DNA from: Ectothiorhodospiraceae bacterium 2226
Lineage (GTDB): Bacteria; Pseudomonadota; Gammaproteobacteria; GCA-013348725
Direction: 5' to 3'
Assembly: GCA_013348725.1 (NCBI GenBank)
Contig: CP054689.1
Span: 360,501 to 424,500 of the forward strand
Length of the DNA: 64,000 nucleotides
Positions 1 through 7,873 of the stretch are shown here, piece by piece. The translations under genes were made by a program, and so were the position numbers. The stretch's first letter is position 1. Every line of letters starts with the position of its first letter. The notes beneath the pieces are model-generated. The model was not told the DNA's origin, did no database searches, and saw nothing but the letters and a program-made list of their open reading frames with translations.

Positions 1-2
1 TG

Positions 3-473
3 GTGCACGGCCTGCAGGCGCGCGGGCAGCACGACGAGGTGCGGCTGTGCGAGATGGTCGAGGCGATTAGCCACACGGCGGCGGAACTCACCGCGGCGCA
101 CGTACACCTGCCCGTGGAGGTGGATATCCTGCGTCGCATACAGATTGCGCCCGGCGAGTGCGTACCCATGGCGCTGATACTTAACGAACTGGTGATCAAC
201 GCCATCAAGCACGGCGGCGCGACCGGAGATGGCGTCCGGGTCTCGCTCCACAGAGACGGGAGCAGCGCGGAGGTGCAAGTGCACAACCCGCAGGGCACGC
301 TCCCGCCCGGATTCGACTTCGACGGGGGTGAACGCTTGGGCACCGGTCTGTCGCTCATCAAATCGCTGTTACCGCCGGAAGGTGCTTGGCTGGACGTCCG
401 CGCCGACCAAGGCGGTGTCACTGCGCGCCTGCGCTTGGCGCATCCGGTACTCGTGCAGGCACCCGCAAGCTGA
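3..473 (+). CDS. Sensor histidine kinase, C-terminal part (cut by window edge)
   Basis: This is the ATP-binding end of a two-component sensor kinase. The visible 156 residues contain an N-box (LILNELVINAIKHG, near residue 60) and a G2-like box (GTGLSLIK, near 115), as in HATPase_c domains of the HisKA_2/HWE class. The phosphoacceptor histidine and any sensor domain would lie upstream of the window, so the true start is not visible. The next gene runs convergently and ends about 115 bases away, so the partner regulator must be to the left. The signal sensed cannot be inferred. Confidence 0.75.
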   Translation: MHGLQARGQHDEVRLCEMVEAISHTAAELTAAHVHLPVEVDILRRIQIAPGECVPMALILNELVINAIKHGGATGDGVRVSLHRDGSSAEVQVHNPQGTLPPGFDFDGGERLGTGLSLIKSLLPPEGAWLDVRADQGGVTARLRLAHPVLVQAPAS

Positions 474-587
474 CCGCCTGCTACAGACTGCAGGAGCCGC
501 GCGCCTGAGGCCCGCGCCCCGATTCCCACACGGCCAAGGCGACGCCCTTAGCAGAAGGGAACTTCCACCTGCGCGTGGGCTACTCGA

Positions 588-3119
588 TCACGCGCTAGCC
601 GCGCGACGCCGGGTCGGCACGGATGGGGCCGCCGGGTCAGGCGGATCAGCCGGCGCATCGGGCGTGGCCTGCTTGGCGCCCGCCGCGCGGCGCAGGCGCA
701 ACGCATTCCCCACCACCAGCAGCGAGCTCGCGGTCATGCCGATGGCGGCCCCCCACGGCGGGATCAGGCCCGCCGCGGCGAGCGGCAGGGCCGTCACGTT
801 GTAGCCGGCCGCCCAGGCGAAATTCTGCACGATGATGCGCCGGGTGCGCTGCGCAATGCGCCTCGCCTCGAGCAGCGCCGAGAGGTCGCGTCCGAGCAGC
901 ACAAAATCGCTGCTCGTCTGCGCCAGTGCGGTCGCCTCGGCGGGCGACACCGACACGTCCGCCGCGGCAAGCGTGGGGGCGTCGTTCATCCCATCGCCCA
1001 CCATCAGCACGCGCGCGCCGCGGCGCTGTTCCGCGCGAATCCGGGCAAGCTTGTCCTGCGGCGTCATGCTCGCCTGCCAATCGGCGATGCCGACCTGCTC
1101 GGCCACGCGGCGCACGCTGCTCGGCGTGTCGCCGCTCAGGATTACGAAGCGGCGCACGCCCGCGGCACGAAGGCCGTGCAACAACGCGGGCACCTCGGGA
1201 CGCACCTCGTCGCGCACCGCGAACACCGCCTGCACGCCGGCCTCATCCGCAAGCACCAACGGCGTATCGCCGCGGGCGGCGCAGGCCTCCAGCGCGGCCT
1301 GGGCGGACGACGATAGGCGTGTCTGCCGCGCGATGTAGGGCGCGCTACCGAGCCACCAACGCCCGCCGTCGATCCGTGCGCTCACGCCCGCGCCGGGCGC
1401 GTGCGTCCAATCCCGCGCGGCGCTGGGGGTAATACATGCATGCCGAAAGGCGTCTGCCAAGGGATGACTGGATGTGGCCTCTAACGCCGCCGCATGACGG
1501 CGTGCCGTGGCGCCGTCCAAGCGCCCGAGGGGCCGCGTCTCCACCACCCGCGGGCGCCCGTGGGTGAGCGTGCCGGTCTTGTCGAACACCACCACCGTGC
1601 TGTGCGCGAGCGCCTCCAGCGCCCCCAGCCGCACCGGCAGGACGCCCGCCCGCGCGAACCGCCCCGCGCCCACCGCCAGCGCCACCGGCGCCGCCAGCGA
1701 GAAGGCGCACGGACAGGTGACGATCAACACCGCCAGGGTCGCGGGCAGCGCCACCGCCGGGTCGACCGACCACCAGTAAACCGCGGTCGCCGCCGCGACG
1801 AGCAACATGCCGGCGATGAACAGGCTTGCCGCGCGGCGCGCGAGGCGCCCTTCGCCGGACCGCGCGCGTAGCGCCTGGCGCAGCAGCGCATGGATCTCGC
1901 TGAGCACGGAGTCGCGCGTGGTACGCGTGACTTCCACCACCACGTCCTGGTCGCCGTTGCAGCTGCCGCCGATGACGCTCTCGCCCGGCCCGCGCAGCAC
2001 GGGCGTGGCCTCCCCGGTGACCAGGGCCTCATCGAAGCGACTCTGCCCCGCGACGATCACGCCGTCGGCCGGCACCACCTCGCCGGGGCGCACCCGCACG
2101 CGTTCCCCGGGGCGTAGCGCGGGCGCGGCGACTTCCGCCTCCGCGCCGTCCGGCTGCACGCGCCGCGCAGCGCGCGGCACCACGCGCGCGAGCCGATCCA
2201 CCTCGGCCGCGGCCGCGAGCCGCCCACGCAGTTCCAAGTGACGCGCAAGCAGCAGGAAGGCAATGAACATGGCGATGGAGTCGAAATACACCTCCTGATA
2301 CTGGTGCAGTGTCGCCCAGGCACTGCCCACAAATGCCAGTATCAGCGCGGTGGTCACCGGCACGTCCATACCCAGGCGCCGGTTGCGCAGGTCCTGCCAC
2401 GCGCCGTGGAAGAAATCCTGCGCCGGGTAGGCGAGCAAGGCGGCGGTAGCGAGTAACGCGGCGTAGCGGCCGGCCTCTACCCAGCCCGGCAGGTTACCCG
2501 CCGCGTCGGGCGCGCCCATCAGGTAGGTGGCGAGCGAGAACTTCATCACCAGCATGCTGAGCAGCCCCGCGAAGATGAGGCGCTCGGCGCTGCGGCGCTT
2601 GTGCTCCCGGGCAAGCTCGACGCGGTGCGCCGGGTCGTAGGGGTGGGCCACGTAGCCGAGGTCGGTGATGGCGCGCAGGATCTCGCTCAACTTGAGGCGC
2701 GCGGGGTCCCAGCGCACTTGCGCCCGGCCCGCGGTGTAGTCGAAATCCACCGCGAGGACCCCGGGCAAGCGGCGCAGGCGCTGCTCGTTGAGCCACAGGC
2801 AGGAGGCGCAGCGCACCTCTTCGAGCAACAGCTCCGCCTCACGCCATCCGGCGCCGGAGCGCACGAAGCTCGCCTGAACCTGGGGGTCGTCGTACAGCGC
2901 GAGGCGTGCGGTGAGCTCGCGCAACGCCGGACGCTCGGCGTTGGGCGCGCGCTGCTCGCGGTGATGGTAGTAGTCCTGCAGGCCCGCCTGCAGGATAGCG
3001 CGGCACACCTCGCGGCAGCCGGCGCAACAAAAGGCGCGCGGCGTCTCCCCCACCATCAACGTCGGCGCTCTGCCGCGCGCCAGCGCCGAACCGCAATGAA
3101 AACAGGTTTCGCTACGCAT
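588..3119 (-). CDS. ccoI: Copper-transporting P1B-type ATPase of the CcoI/FixI type
   Basis: This inner-membrane ATPase probably moves copper out of the cytoplasm to supply haem-copper oxidase assembly. The 843-residue protein starts with a Cys-rich metal-binding region (C6, C9, C31, C32, C35) typical of CcoI/FixI rather than CopA. An HMA-like domain with C104-A-S-C107 follows. The transport helix carries CPC at 469-471. TGE lies at 368-370, the phosphorylated DKTGT at 513-517, and GDGMNDAP further on. It is the last gene of the run and begins 8 bases after the dihaem cytochrome stop codon. Position behind ba3 oxidase genes fits a role in loading CuA/CuB. The C-terminal tail is Pro/Ala-rich and probably disordered. 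Export-type CopA is the alternative, less likely given the N-terminal Cys cluster. Confidence 0.9.
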   Translation of the reverse strand: MRSETCFHCGSALARGRAPTLMVGETPRAFCCAGCREVCRAILQAGLQDYYHHREQRAPNAERPALRELTARLALYDDPQVQASFVRSGAGWREAELLLEEVRCASCLWLNEQRLRRLPGVLAVDFDYTAGRAQVRWDPARLKLSEILRAITDLGYVAHPYDPAHRVELAREHKRRSAERLIFAGLLSMLVMKFSLATYLMGAPDAAGNLPGWVEAGRYAALLATAALLAYPAQDFFHGAWQDLRNRRLGMDVPVTTALILAFVGSAWATLHQYQEVYFDSIAMFIAFLLLARHLELRGRLAAAAEVDRLARVVPRAARRVQPDGAEAEVAAPALRPGERVRVRPGEVVPADGVIVAGQSRFDEALVTGEATPVLRGPGESVIGGSCNGDQDVVVEVTRTTRDSVLSEIHALLRQALRARSGEGRLARRAASLFIAGMLLVAAATAVYWWSVDPAVALPATLAVLIVTCPCAFSLAAPVALAVGAGRFARAGVLPVRLGALEALAHSTVVVFDKTGTLTHGRPRVVETRPLGRLDGATARRHAAALEATSSHPLADAFRHACITPSAARDWTHAPGAGVSARIDGGRWWLGSAPYIARQTRLSSSAQAALEACAARGDTPLVLADEAGVQAVFAVRDEVRPEVPALLHGLRAAGVRRFVILSGDTPSSVRRVAEQVGIADWQASMTPQDKLARIRAEQRRGARVLMVGDGMNDAPTLAAADVSVSPAEATALAQTSSDFVLLGRDLSALLEARRIAQRTRRIIVQNFAWAAGYNVTALPLAAAGLIPPWGAAIGMTASSLLVVGNALRLRRAAGAKQATPDAPADPPDPAAPSVPTRRRAASA

Positions 3120-3127
3120 GCCGAAGG

Positions 3128-3835
3128 TTATGGCTCCGTGCCGAGCCCCGCGTAGTAGCGCGCCAGCGCGTCGATCTCCTCGTCGGTTAGCTCGCTCGCG
3201 ATGACGCGCATCACGCCGTAGAGATCATTGGCGCGTGTTTCGTCGCGGTAGGCGCGCATGGTGGTCCGAAAGTACAGTTCCGGCTGTCCCGCGAGCGCGG
3301 CCTTGTCCACCGCACGACCCTGCCCCTGCGGCCCGTGGCAGACGGCGCAGGCGGGTATGAAGCGGGCGGCATCGCCGCGGCGCACCAACTGCAGGGCGAT
3401 GTCGTCCGGCGGCTCTGCGGTCTGCGGTGGCGGCAGAGGCTGCGCGGCGTACCACATAGCCATGTCCGCCATGTCCTGGATCTCCATCACCTCGGTCAAG
3501 GCGGTCATGATGGGGTGCACGCGGTTGCCGAGGTGATAATCGTGCAACTGCTTGAAGGTGTACTCGGGCAACTGGCCCGCCAAACTCGGAAAGTTGGGGC
3601 TGGGGCTCACGCCGGTGGCACCATGGCAGGACGCGCAGTCCTGGGCGAGTCGCTCACCGCGCTGTGCGTCGCCGCCGCGCACCAGCCGGCGCGTCTCGAC
3701 GGTCCACGCAACGCGTGTCGAGGGCTCGGCCTGCGGGTCCTCCAACGCCCCCTCCAGCCCCACCGGAGGCTGCGCCCCGGCGAGCGCCGTCAGCGAGAGT
3801 GCGATAGCCGCGATCAGCAGTAACTTGGCGCGCAT
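3128..3835 (-). CDS. Dihaem cytochrome c (cytochrome c4-like)
   Basis: This periplasmic electron carrier probably delivers electrons to the adjacent oxidase. The start is placed at ATG 3835, where a signal peptide begins (MRAKLLLIAAIALSLTALAG); the longer open frame upstream overlaps subunit I and has no coding character. The 235-residue protein has two haem c sites, C67-A-S-C-H71 and C163-A-V-C-H167, in two similar class I domains, as in cytochrome c4. It begins two bases after the oxidase subunit I stop codon, so the two are probably translated together. Its exact partner, flavocytochrome c or another donor, is inferred only from position. Confidence 0.85.
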   Translation of the reverse strand: MRAKLLLIAAIALSLTALAGAQPPVGLEGALEDPQAEPSTRVAWTVETRRLVRGGDAQRGERLAQDCASCHGATGVSPSPNFPSLAGQLPEYTFKQLHDYHLGNRVHPIMTALTEVMEIQDMADMAMWYAAQPLPPPQTAEPPDDIALQLVRRGDAARFIPACAVCHGPQGQGRAVDKAALAGQPELYFRTTMRAYRDETRANDLYGVMRVIASELTDEEIDALARYYAGLGTEP

Positions 3836-3837
3836 CG

Positions 3838-5457
3838 TCAAATCCCCCAGGGCGGCGAATCGTAGGTGTTCAGAATGAAGAACTGGGCGATCGGATAGCC
3901 GAATGCCGCGATCATGTAGAACACCAGTATCCAGTTCCACAACGTGAGGCCGTTGAGCACCCGCGGCACGCGCAGCACCGGATGCAACGGCTGCGCGTAG
4001 TGCAATTCGCGATCGGCCTCCACGCCGAAGGTGTAATGGCTGCGCAACAGGTTGTAGACGAACAGCAGCGCCGAGATCATCAGAATCAATCCACCGAACA
4101 CCATCACGACCTGATACGGATACCACTGCGCGGCTTGCGGGATCTCGTACACGATGGAGGAGATACGCCGCGGTTGGGCCATGAGGCCGACGATGTGCCA
4201 CGGCGTGGTGGTCACCACCATGCCGATGAACCACAGCCACAACTGCGTCAGCACCATCCGGTTCGAATGCAGCGGCCGGCCGGTCAGCTTGGGCCACATG
4301 TAGTAGGCGCCGGCCATGTACAGAATCACCGTGGTGCCGCCGAAGATGAGGTGGAAGTGCGCTGTCACCCAGGCGGTGTTATGCACCATGGCGTTCATCG
4401 CGTAGCTCGAATTGATGAAGCCGCCGAATCCTCCCAGGATCAAAAACAGGAAGGCGAAGACCGACGCGAGCACCACCGGGTTGCTGCGATCGAGCGACAG
4501 TATCCAGCCGAACAGACCGCGCCCCCCGCGCAACCGTCCCGCGATTTCCATGGAGGCCATAATGGTGAAGCCGGTGATCAATGTCGGCACCATCACGCCG
4601 AAGGTGCTGATGGTATGAAAAAGTTTGAAGCCGGCGCTGTGCTCCGGATCCATGAACAGGTGGTGGAACCCGACCGGAAGACTGAACACCAGCAGCATGA
4701 TGAACGCGACGCGCCCGAGTTCGTCGCTAAACAAGCGCCCGCCCGCCGCGCGCGGCAGAAAGGCGTAGAGCACGATGTAGGCCGGGATGAGCCAGAAGTA
4801 GACGATGGCGTGCAACGTCCAAGAGAACAGCGTGCGCGCGAGCCCTACATCGATGGTGTCGGTCCAGCCCAGCGACCAGGGAATCAGCTGAAACAGCATC
4901 TCGGCACCGACGCCGACACTGGTCCACAGCCACAGCGCCGCATTGACGCTCATGGCGAACATGGCCAGCGGCACAGGTTGGCCGGGATTGCCCCGTTTCC
5001 ACTGCACCATCATGGTGAGCATGATCACCGCCCATGCCCACGACCCCACCACCAGTAGCGTGGCGCCGATGTAATAGGCCGAGTGAGCCTGGTGCGGCGG
5101 ATAGAAGGTATAGAGCACCGAGGCCTGGCCCAGCACCAATGGAACGGCGGCGATCACGGTGCCGGCAAGCGCGACCCAGAAACCAAGCCACGCGAGCGGC
5201 TTGTTCCATAAGGGGCGTTGCAGGCTGGTCGTGGCGATGTAGTAGCCGAAGCCCATGATGAAAAAGGTGGTGAGCACATAGCCCATCAGGGTCCCGTGGG
5301 TGCTGATCGCCCCGAAATAGATCGCCTGCGACTGCACCTGAGGTGCGATGCCGCTCAGCGCGAGCACTTGATAGAAACCCAAGATCGCAGCCACGGCGAA
5401 TGCCGCGAAGGCCACCCACATATGGGTCAGGCTGAGTCGTTCCGCCTTGTCGAACAT
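3838..5457 (-). CDS. ba3-type (family B) cytochrome c oxidase subunit I
   Basis: This is the catalytic membrane subunit of a B-family haem-copper oxidase that reduces O2 to water. In the 539 residues the low-spin haem histidine is in STHGTLMGY (H54). The CuB/tyrosine motif is H216-A-I-V-Y220, equivalent to the GHPIVY motif of Thermus ba3. The CuB pair is H265-H266, and HFH in helix X supplies the remaining haem ligands. The short loops, and the HAIVYFWLIPAY motif in place of the A-family HPEVY, mark the B family. Subunit II and a small subunit lie upstream and a cytochrome c lies downstream. B-family enzymes generally have high oxygen affinity, which would suit microoxic sulfide oxidation (inference). 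Confidence 0.92.
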   Translation of the reverse strand: MFDKAERLSLTHMWVAFAAFAVAAILGFYQVLALSGIAPQVQSQAIYFGAISTHGTLMGYVLTTFFIMGFGYYIATTSLQRPLWNKPLAWLGFWVALAGTVIAAVPLVLGQASVLYTFYPPHQAHSAYYIGATLLVVGSWAWAVIMLTMMVQWKRGNPGQPVPLAMFAMSVNAALWLWTSVGVGAEMLFQLIPWSLGWTDTIDVGLARTLFSWTLHAIVYFWLIPAYIVLYAFLPRAAGGRLFSDELGRVAFIMLLVFSLPVGFHHLFMDPEHSAGFKLFHTISTFGVMVPTLITGFTIMASMEIAGRLRGGRGLFGWILSLDRSNPVVLASVFAFLFLILGGFGGFINSSYAMNAMVHNTAWVTAHFHLIFGGTTVILYMAGAYYMWPKLTGRPLHSNRMVLTQLWLWFIGMVVTTTPWHIVGLMAQPRRISSIVYEIPQAAQWYPYQVVMVFGGLILMISALLFVYNLLRSHYTFGVEADRELHYAQPLHPVLRVPRVLNGLTLWNWILVFYMIAAFGYPIAQFFILNTYDSPPWGI

Positions 5458-5497
5458 CGCATTCTCCCCTCCGGCCGGGCGGCGCCCGGGCCGCGCC

Positions 5498-6037
5498 TCA
5501 CTGACCCCGGTCGCCCGGCGGGTTCGGCCCCGCCTGCACCTGATCCGGCTGCCACTGGTCCTGCGGCACCACCACCAGACGGCTCCACATGTAGTCGTGC
5601 CCCAAACCGCAGTACTCGTTGCACAGGAACGGATAGGTGCCGGGGCGCGGGAACTCCGTAGTGACCTCCGAAACGAAGCCCGGCACGACCATGGTGTTCA
5701 TGTTGGTGCCGGCCACGTGCACGCCGTGCAGCACGTCGGGCGTCGCCCAGCGGAAGGTCACCGGCGTGTTGGCCGGCACTTCCACCCGCTGGGGATAGAA
5801 CGCATAGCGCGCGGCAACCATGGTCACCACCACGCGCCCATCCTCGGTGATCCGAGGCCCGAGCCGGTCCTCGGCGAATTCCTCGGACAGATGCAGCGAG
5901 GCCGAGTCGATGGTCTCGACGTTACTGGGCGGATGAATGTTGGCGCTGACGGCGGTAAACAGCACGACCGCCGAGGCGAATGCCACCAGAATCAGCGAGA
6001 CGTAGACCCAGGCCTTCTCGCGCGGATCGATATGCAT
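5498..6037 (-). CDS. ba3-type cytochrome c oxidase subunit II (CuA)
   Basis: This membrane-anchored subunit accepts electrons from cytochrome c. It has one N-terminal membrane helix (about residues 11-31) and a periplasmic cupredoxin domain. All CuA ligands are visible: H104 in DVLHGV, then C139, E141, C143, H147 and M150 in CNEYCGLGHDYM. At 179 residues with a single helix it matches B-family subunit II rather than the longer two-helix A-family form. It lies between the 49-residue small subunit (9-base gap) and subunit I (40-base gap). Confidence 0.92.
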   Translation of the reverse strand: MHIDPREKAWVYVSLILVAFASAVVLFTAVSANIHPPSNVETIDSASLHLSEEFAEDRLGPRITEDGRVVVTMVAARYAFYPQRVEVPANTPVTFRWATPDVLHGVHVAGTNMNTMVVPGFVSEVTTEFPRPGTYPFLCNEYCGLGHDYMWSRLVVVPQDQWQPDQVQAGPNPPGDRGQ

Positions 6038-6046
6038 GGCATCACC

Positions 6047-6196
6047 TCAGCTGACCGGCCCGCGCGCCAGGAACACACCAAAGTAAAAATACAGCCAGGC
6101 CAGCGTGAAGGCCCCTGCAAACAGCAGCATAATCACCAGGGTGCCCTTGGGCGCATCCGCGATTCGGCGTTTGTCTTCTTCGCTAAGCTCGTCCAT
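6047..6196 (-). CDS. Small single-helix subunit of the ba3 oxidase
   Basis: This 49-residue protein has a charged N-terminus (MDELSEEDKRR) and one membrane helix (about 20-42). It resembles the short IIa-type subunit encoded in B-family oxidase operons. The start at 6196 is chosen because GGAGGAG lies just upstream at normal spacing. An in-frame ATG at 6208 has no ribosome-binding site and would lie within 6 bases of the fccB stop. Such subunits stabilise the oxidase in Thermus. Function here is inferred from size and position only. Confidence 0.7.
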   Translation of the reverse strand: MDELSEEDKRRIADAPKGTLVIMLLFAGAFTLAWLYFYFGVFLARGPVS

Positions 6197-6213
6197 GAGC
6201 TCCTCCATCAGTT

Positions 6214-7497
6214 TCAGCCGAACGTGTCGGCGACGATGTTCTCGTACCAACTGCGCCAGAACACCGATTCGAGACGCCGCTGCGCCGGTGTGGCATCCAT
6301 CGGTGAGACGCCGCCGGCCCCTTCGACCGCGGTGATACCCTTATCCGTCAGTTCGTAGACGGCGGCGACGGAGATACCGTAGGTCGGACCCACCAAGCTG
6401 AAACAGGCGTTCATCAGCGACGGCAGGGTCGGTTCGTGCTCGGCCAGAATATCCAGCACCGCATGGGCGCATACCTTGGCCTGGGTGTTGGCCGAAACGC
6501 CCGACTTGGGCATCTCGCCCGCAATGCAGGAGTCGCCGATCACGTGGATGCCCGCCACGCGGGTGGACTCGAAGGTGCGTTGGTCGACCGGGCAGAAGCC
6601 CGTCTCGTCTGTCAGGCCCAAGGTGTGCGCCAGCATACCGGCCTGCTGCGGGGGGATAACATTCGCGACATCCGCCTGCTGGGCGCCGGCCGCGGTAACG
6701 ATGGTGCGTGTGTTCACCTCGATTCGCTCCACCGTCCCGCCTTGCGAGCCCGGCACCCACTCGATCATTCCCCGCGGGTAGAGCTCGTCCCAGCCCTGCA
6801 TGAACAACTCCTGCTTGGTGAAGCTGTCCTTGGGGTCGAGTATCAGCACCTTCCCACGCCGGTTGTAGGTGGCAAGATAGTTTGCAACCAGGCTCGCGCG
6901 CTCATACGGCCCCGGCGGGCACCGGAACGGGTTGTCGGGCGCCACCATCACGAACAGACCGCCGTCGCGCATCTCCTGGAGTTGACGGCGCAGGAGCTGG
7001 GTCTGCGGCCCCGCCTTCCAGGCATGCGGCATCACCTGGGCGGCCGCCGCATCGTAGCCTTCGAGGGCGTCCCAACGAAAATCGATTCCGGGCGCGAGGA
7101 TCAAACGGTCGTAAGGATGTTCGGCGCCGGTTTGGGTTACGACGCGTCGGCGCTCGGCGTCCACGTTCACCACCGAGTCGTGATGCACCGCGATGCCGAG
7201 CTCCTCCAGCGCGCGAAAATCGTGCACCAGGGTGTCGAAAGCGCGGTTGCCGCCGATGTAGTCATTGCTCATGGGGCACGTGACGTACTGGCGATCGCGT
7301 TCGATGAGCGACACTGAAATCTCTGGATCGAGCAATTTCAGGTAACGCGCCGCGGCCGCGCCGCCGAAGCCGCCACCGACGACCACGACCTGCGCCGAGG
7401 TGCGCGCTCGGGCGGCAGGCAGCCACCCACCGAATGCACCCACCAGACCCGCCGCCCCAGCAGCTTTGATGAACTCCCTGCGCGTGATGTCGATCAT
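6214..7497 (-). CDS. fccB: Flavocytochrome c sulfide dehydrogenase, flavoprotein subunit
   Basis: This periplasmic FAD protein oxidises sulfide to sulfur and passes electrons to its cytochrome subunit. The 427 residues open with a Tat-type signal (TRREFIK followed by a hydrophobic stretch). A Rossmann motif follows (VVVGGGFGGAAAA, 37-50). C74 in YVTCPMSN sits at the position of the cysteine that binds FAD covalently in Allochromatium FccB. C193 (RCPPGPYER) and C302 (GFCPVD) match the pair that forms the redox-active disulfide. The C-terminal FCSD flavin-binding region is complete. fccA is 21 bases upstream and the oxidase genes follow, so electrons could pass from sulfide to O2 through products of one cluster. 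Confidence 0.9.
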   Translation of the reverse strand: MIDITRREFIKAAGAAGLVGAFGGWLPAARARTSAQVVVVGGGFGGAAAARYLKLLDPEISVSLIERDRQYVTCPMSNDYIGGNRAFDTLVHDFRALEELGIAVHHDSVVNVDAERRRVVTQTGAEHPYDRLILAPGIDFRWDALEGYDAAAAQVMPHAWKAGPQTQLLRRQLQEMRDGGLFVMVAPDNPFRCPPGPYERASLVANYLATYNRRGKVLILDPKDSFTKQELFMQGWDELYPRGMIEWVPGSQGGTVERIEVNTRTIVTAAGAQQADVANVIPPQQAGMLAHTLGLTDETGFCPVDQRTFESTRVAGIHVIGDSCIAGEMPKSGVSANTQAKVCAHAVLDILAEHEPTLPSLMNACFSLVGPTYGISVAAVYELTDKGITAVEGAGGVSPMDATPAQRRLESVFWRSWYENIVADTFG

Positions 7498-7518
7498 GGC
7501 GCTCTCCGGGCGGAACGG

Positions 7519-7839
7519 CTAGCGCCGCTCCTGGGCTAGGAAGTAGCGGGCCATCAGCACGAAATCTTCATCCCGATAGCCGCGCGCGATGCGGTTCATG
7601 ATGGTGCCGGGCCGCGCGCCGCTCTTGAAGTCCTGCATGGCGCGCACGAAGACCTCCTCCGAAAGACCCTGCAGGGGCGGAATAGCCCCGGGACTGTAGC
7701 CGCCGGGGCCATGACAGCTATTGCAGGACTGGCTGAGTATGGCCGCGCGCCGCACCTCGTCCTCTTCTGCTGCGGCAAACGGGCCACTGAACAGCAGCAC
7801 CAACGTCAATAAAGTAGTAGCACACGATACTTTCTTCAT
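7519..7839 (-). CDS. fccA: Flavocytochrome c, cytochrome subunit
   Basis: This is a small periplasmic monohaem cytochrome c, the electron-accepting partner of FccB. The start at ATG 7839 begins a clear signal peptide (MKKVSCATTLLTLVLLFSG) and has a purine-rich site (CGAAGGG) ahead of it; the longer open frame is a read-back into the previous gene. The mature part has one haem site, CNSCH, and a likely methionine ligand in the GTIMNRIARGY region. At 106 residues it resembles the monohaem form of FccA known from green sulfur bacteria, not the dihaem subunit of Allochromatium. Confidence 0.85.
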   Translation of the reverse strand: MKKVSCATTLLTLVLLFSGPFAAAEEDEVRRAAILSQSCNSCHGPGGYSPGAIPPLQGLSEEVFVRAMQDFKSGARPGTIMNRIARGYRDEDFVLMARYFLAQERR

Positions 7840-7873
7840 CCCTTCGTCCTCACATTGAGGTTGCCCTTCCCGC

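Noticed and set aside
476-493. Small hairpin CCTGC-TACAGACT-GCAGG after the sensor kinase
   Set aside because: It is only a 5-bp stem and has no T-run, too weak to call a terminator.
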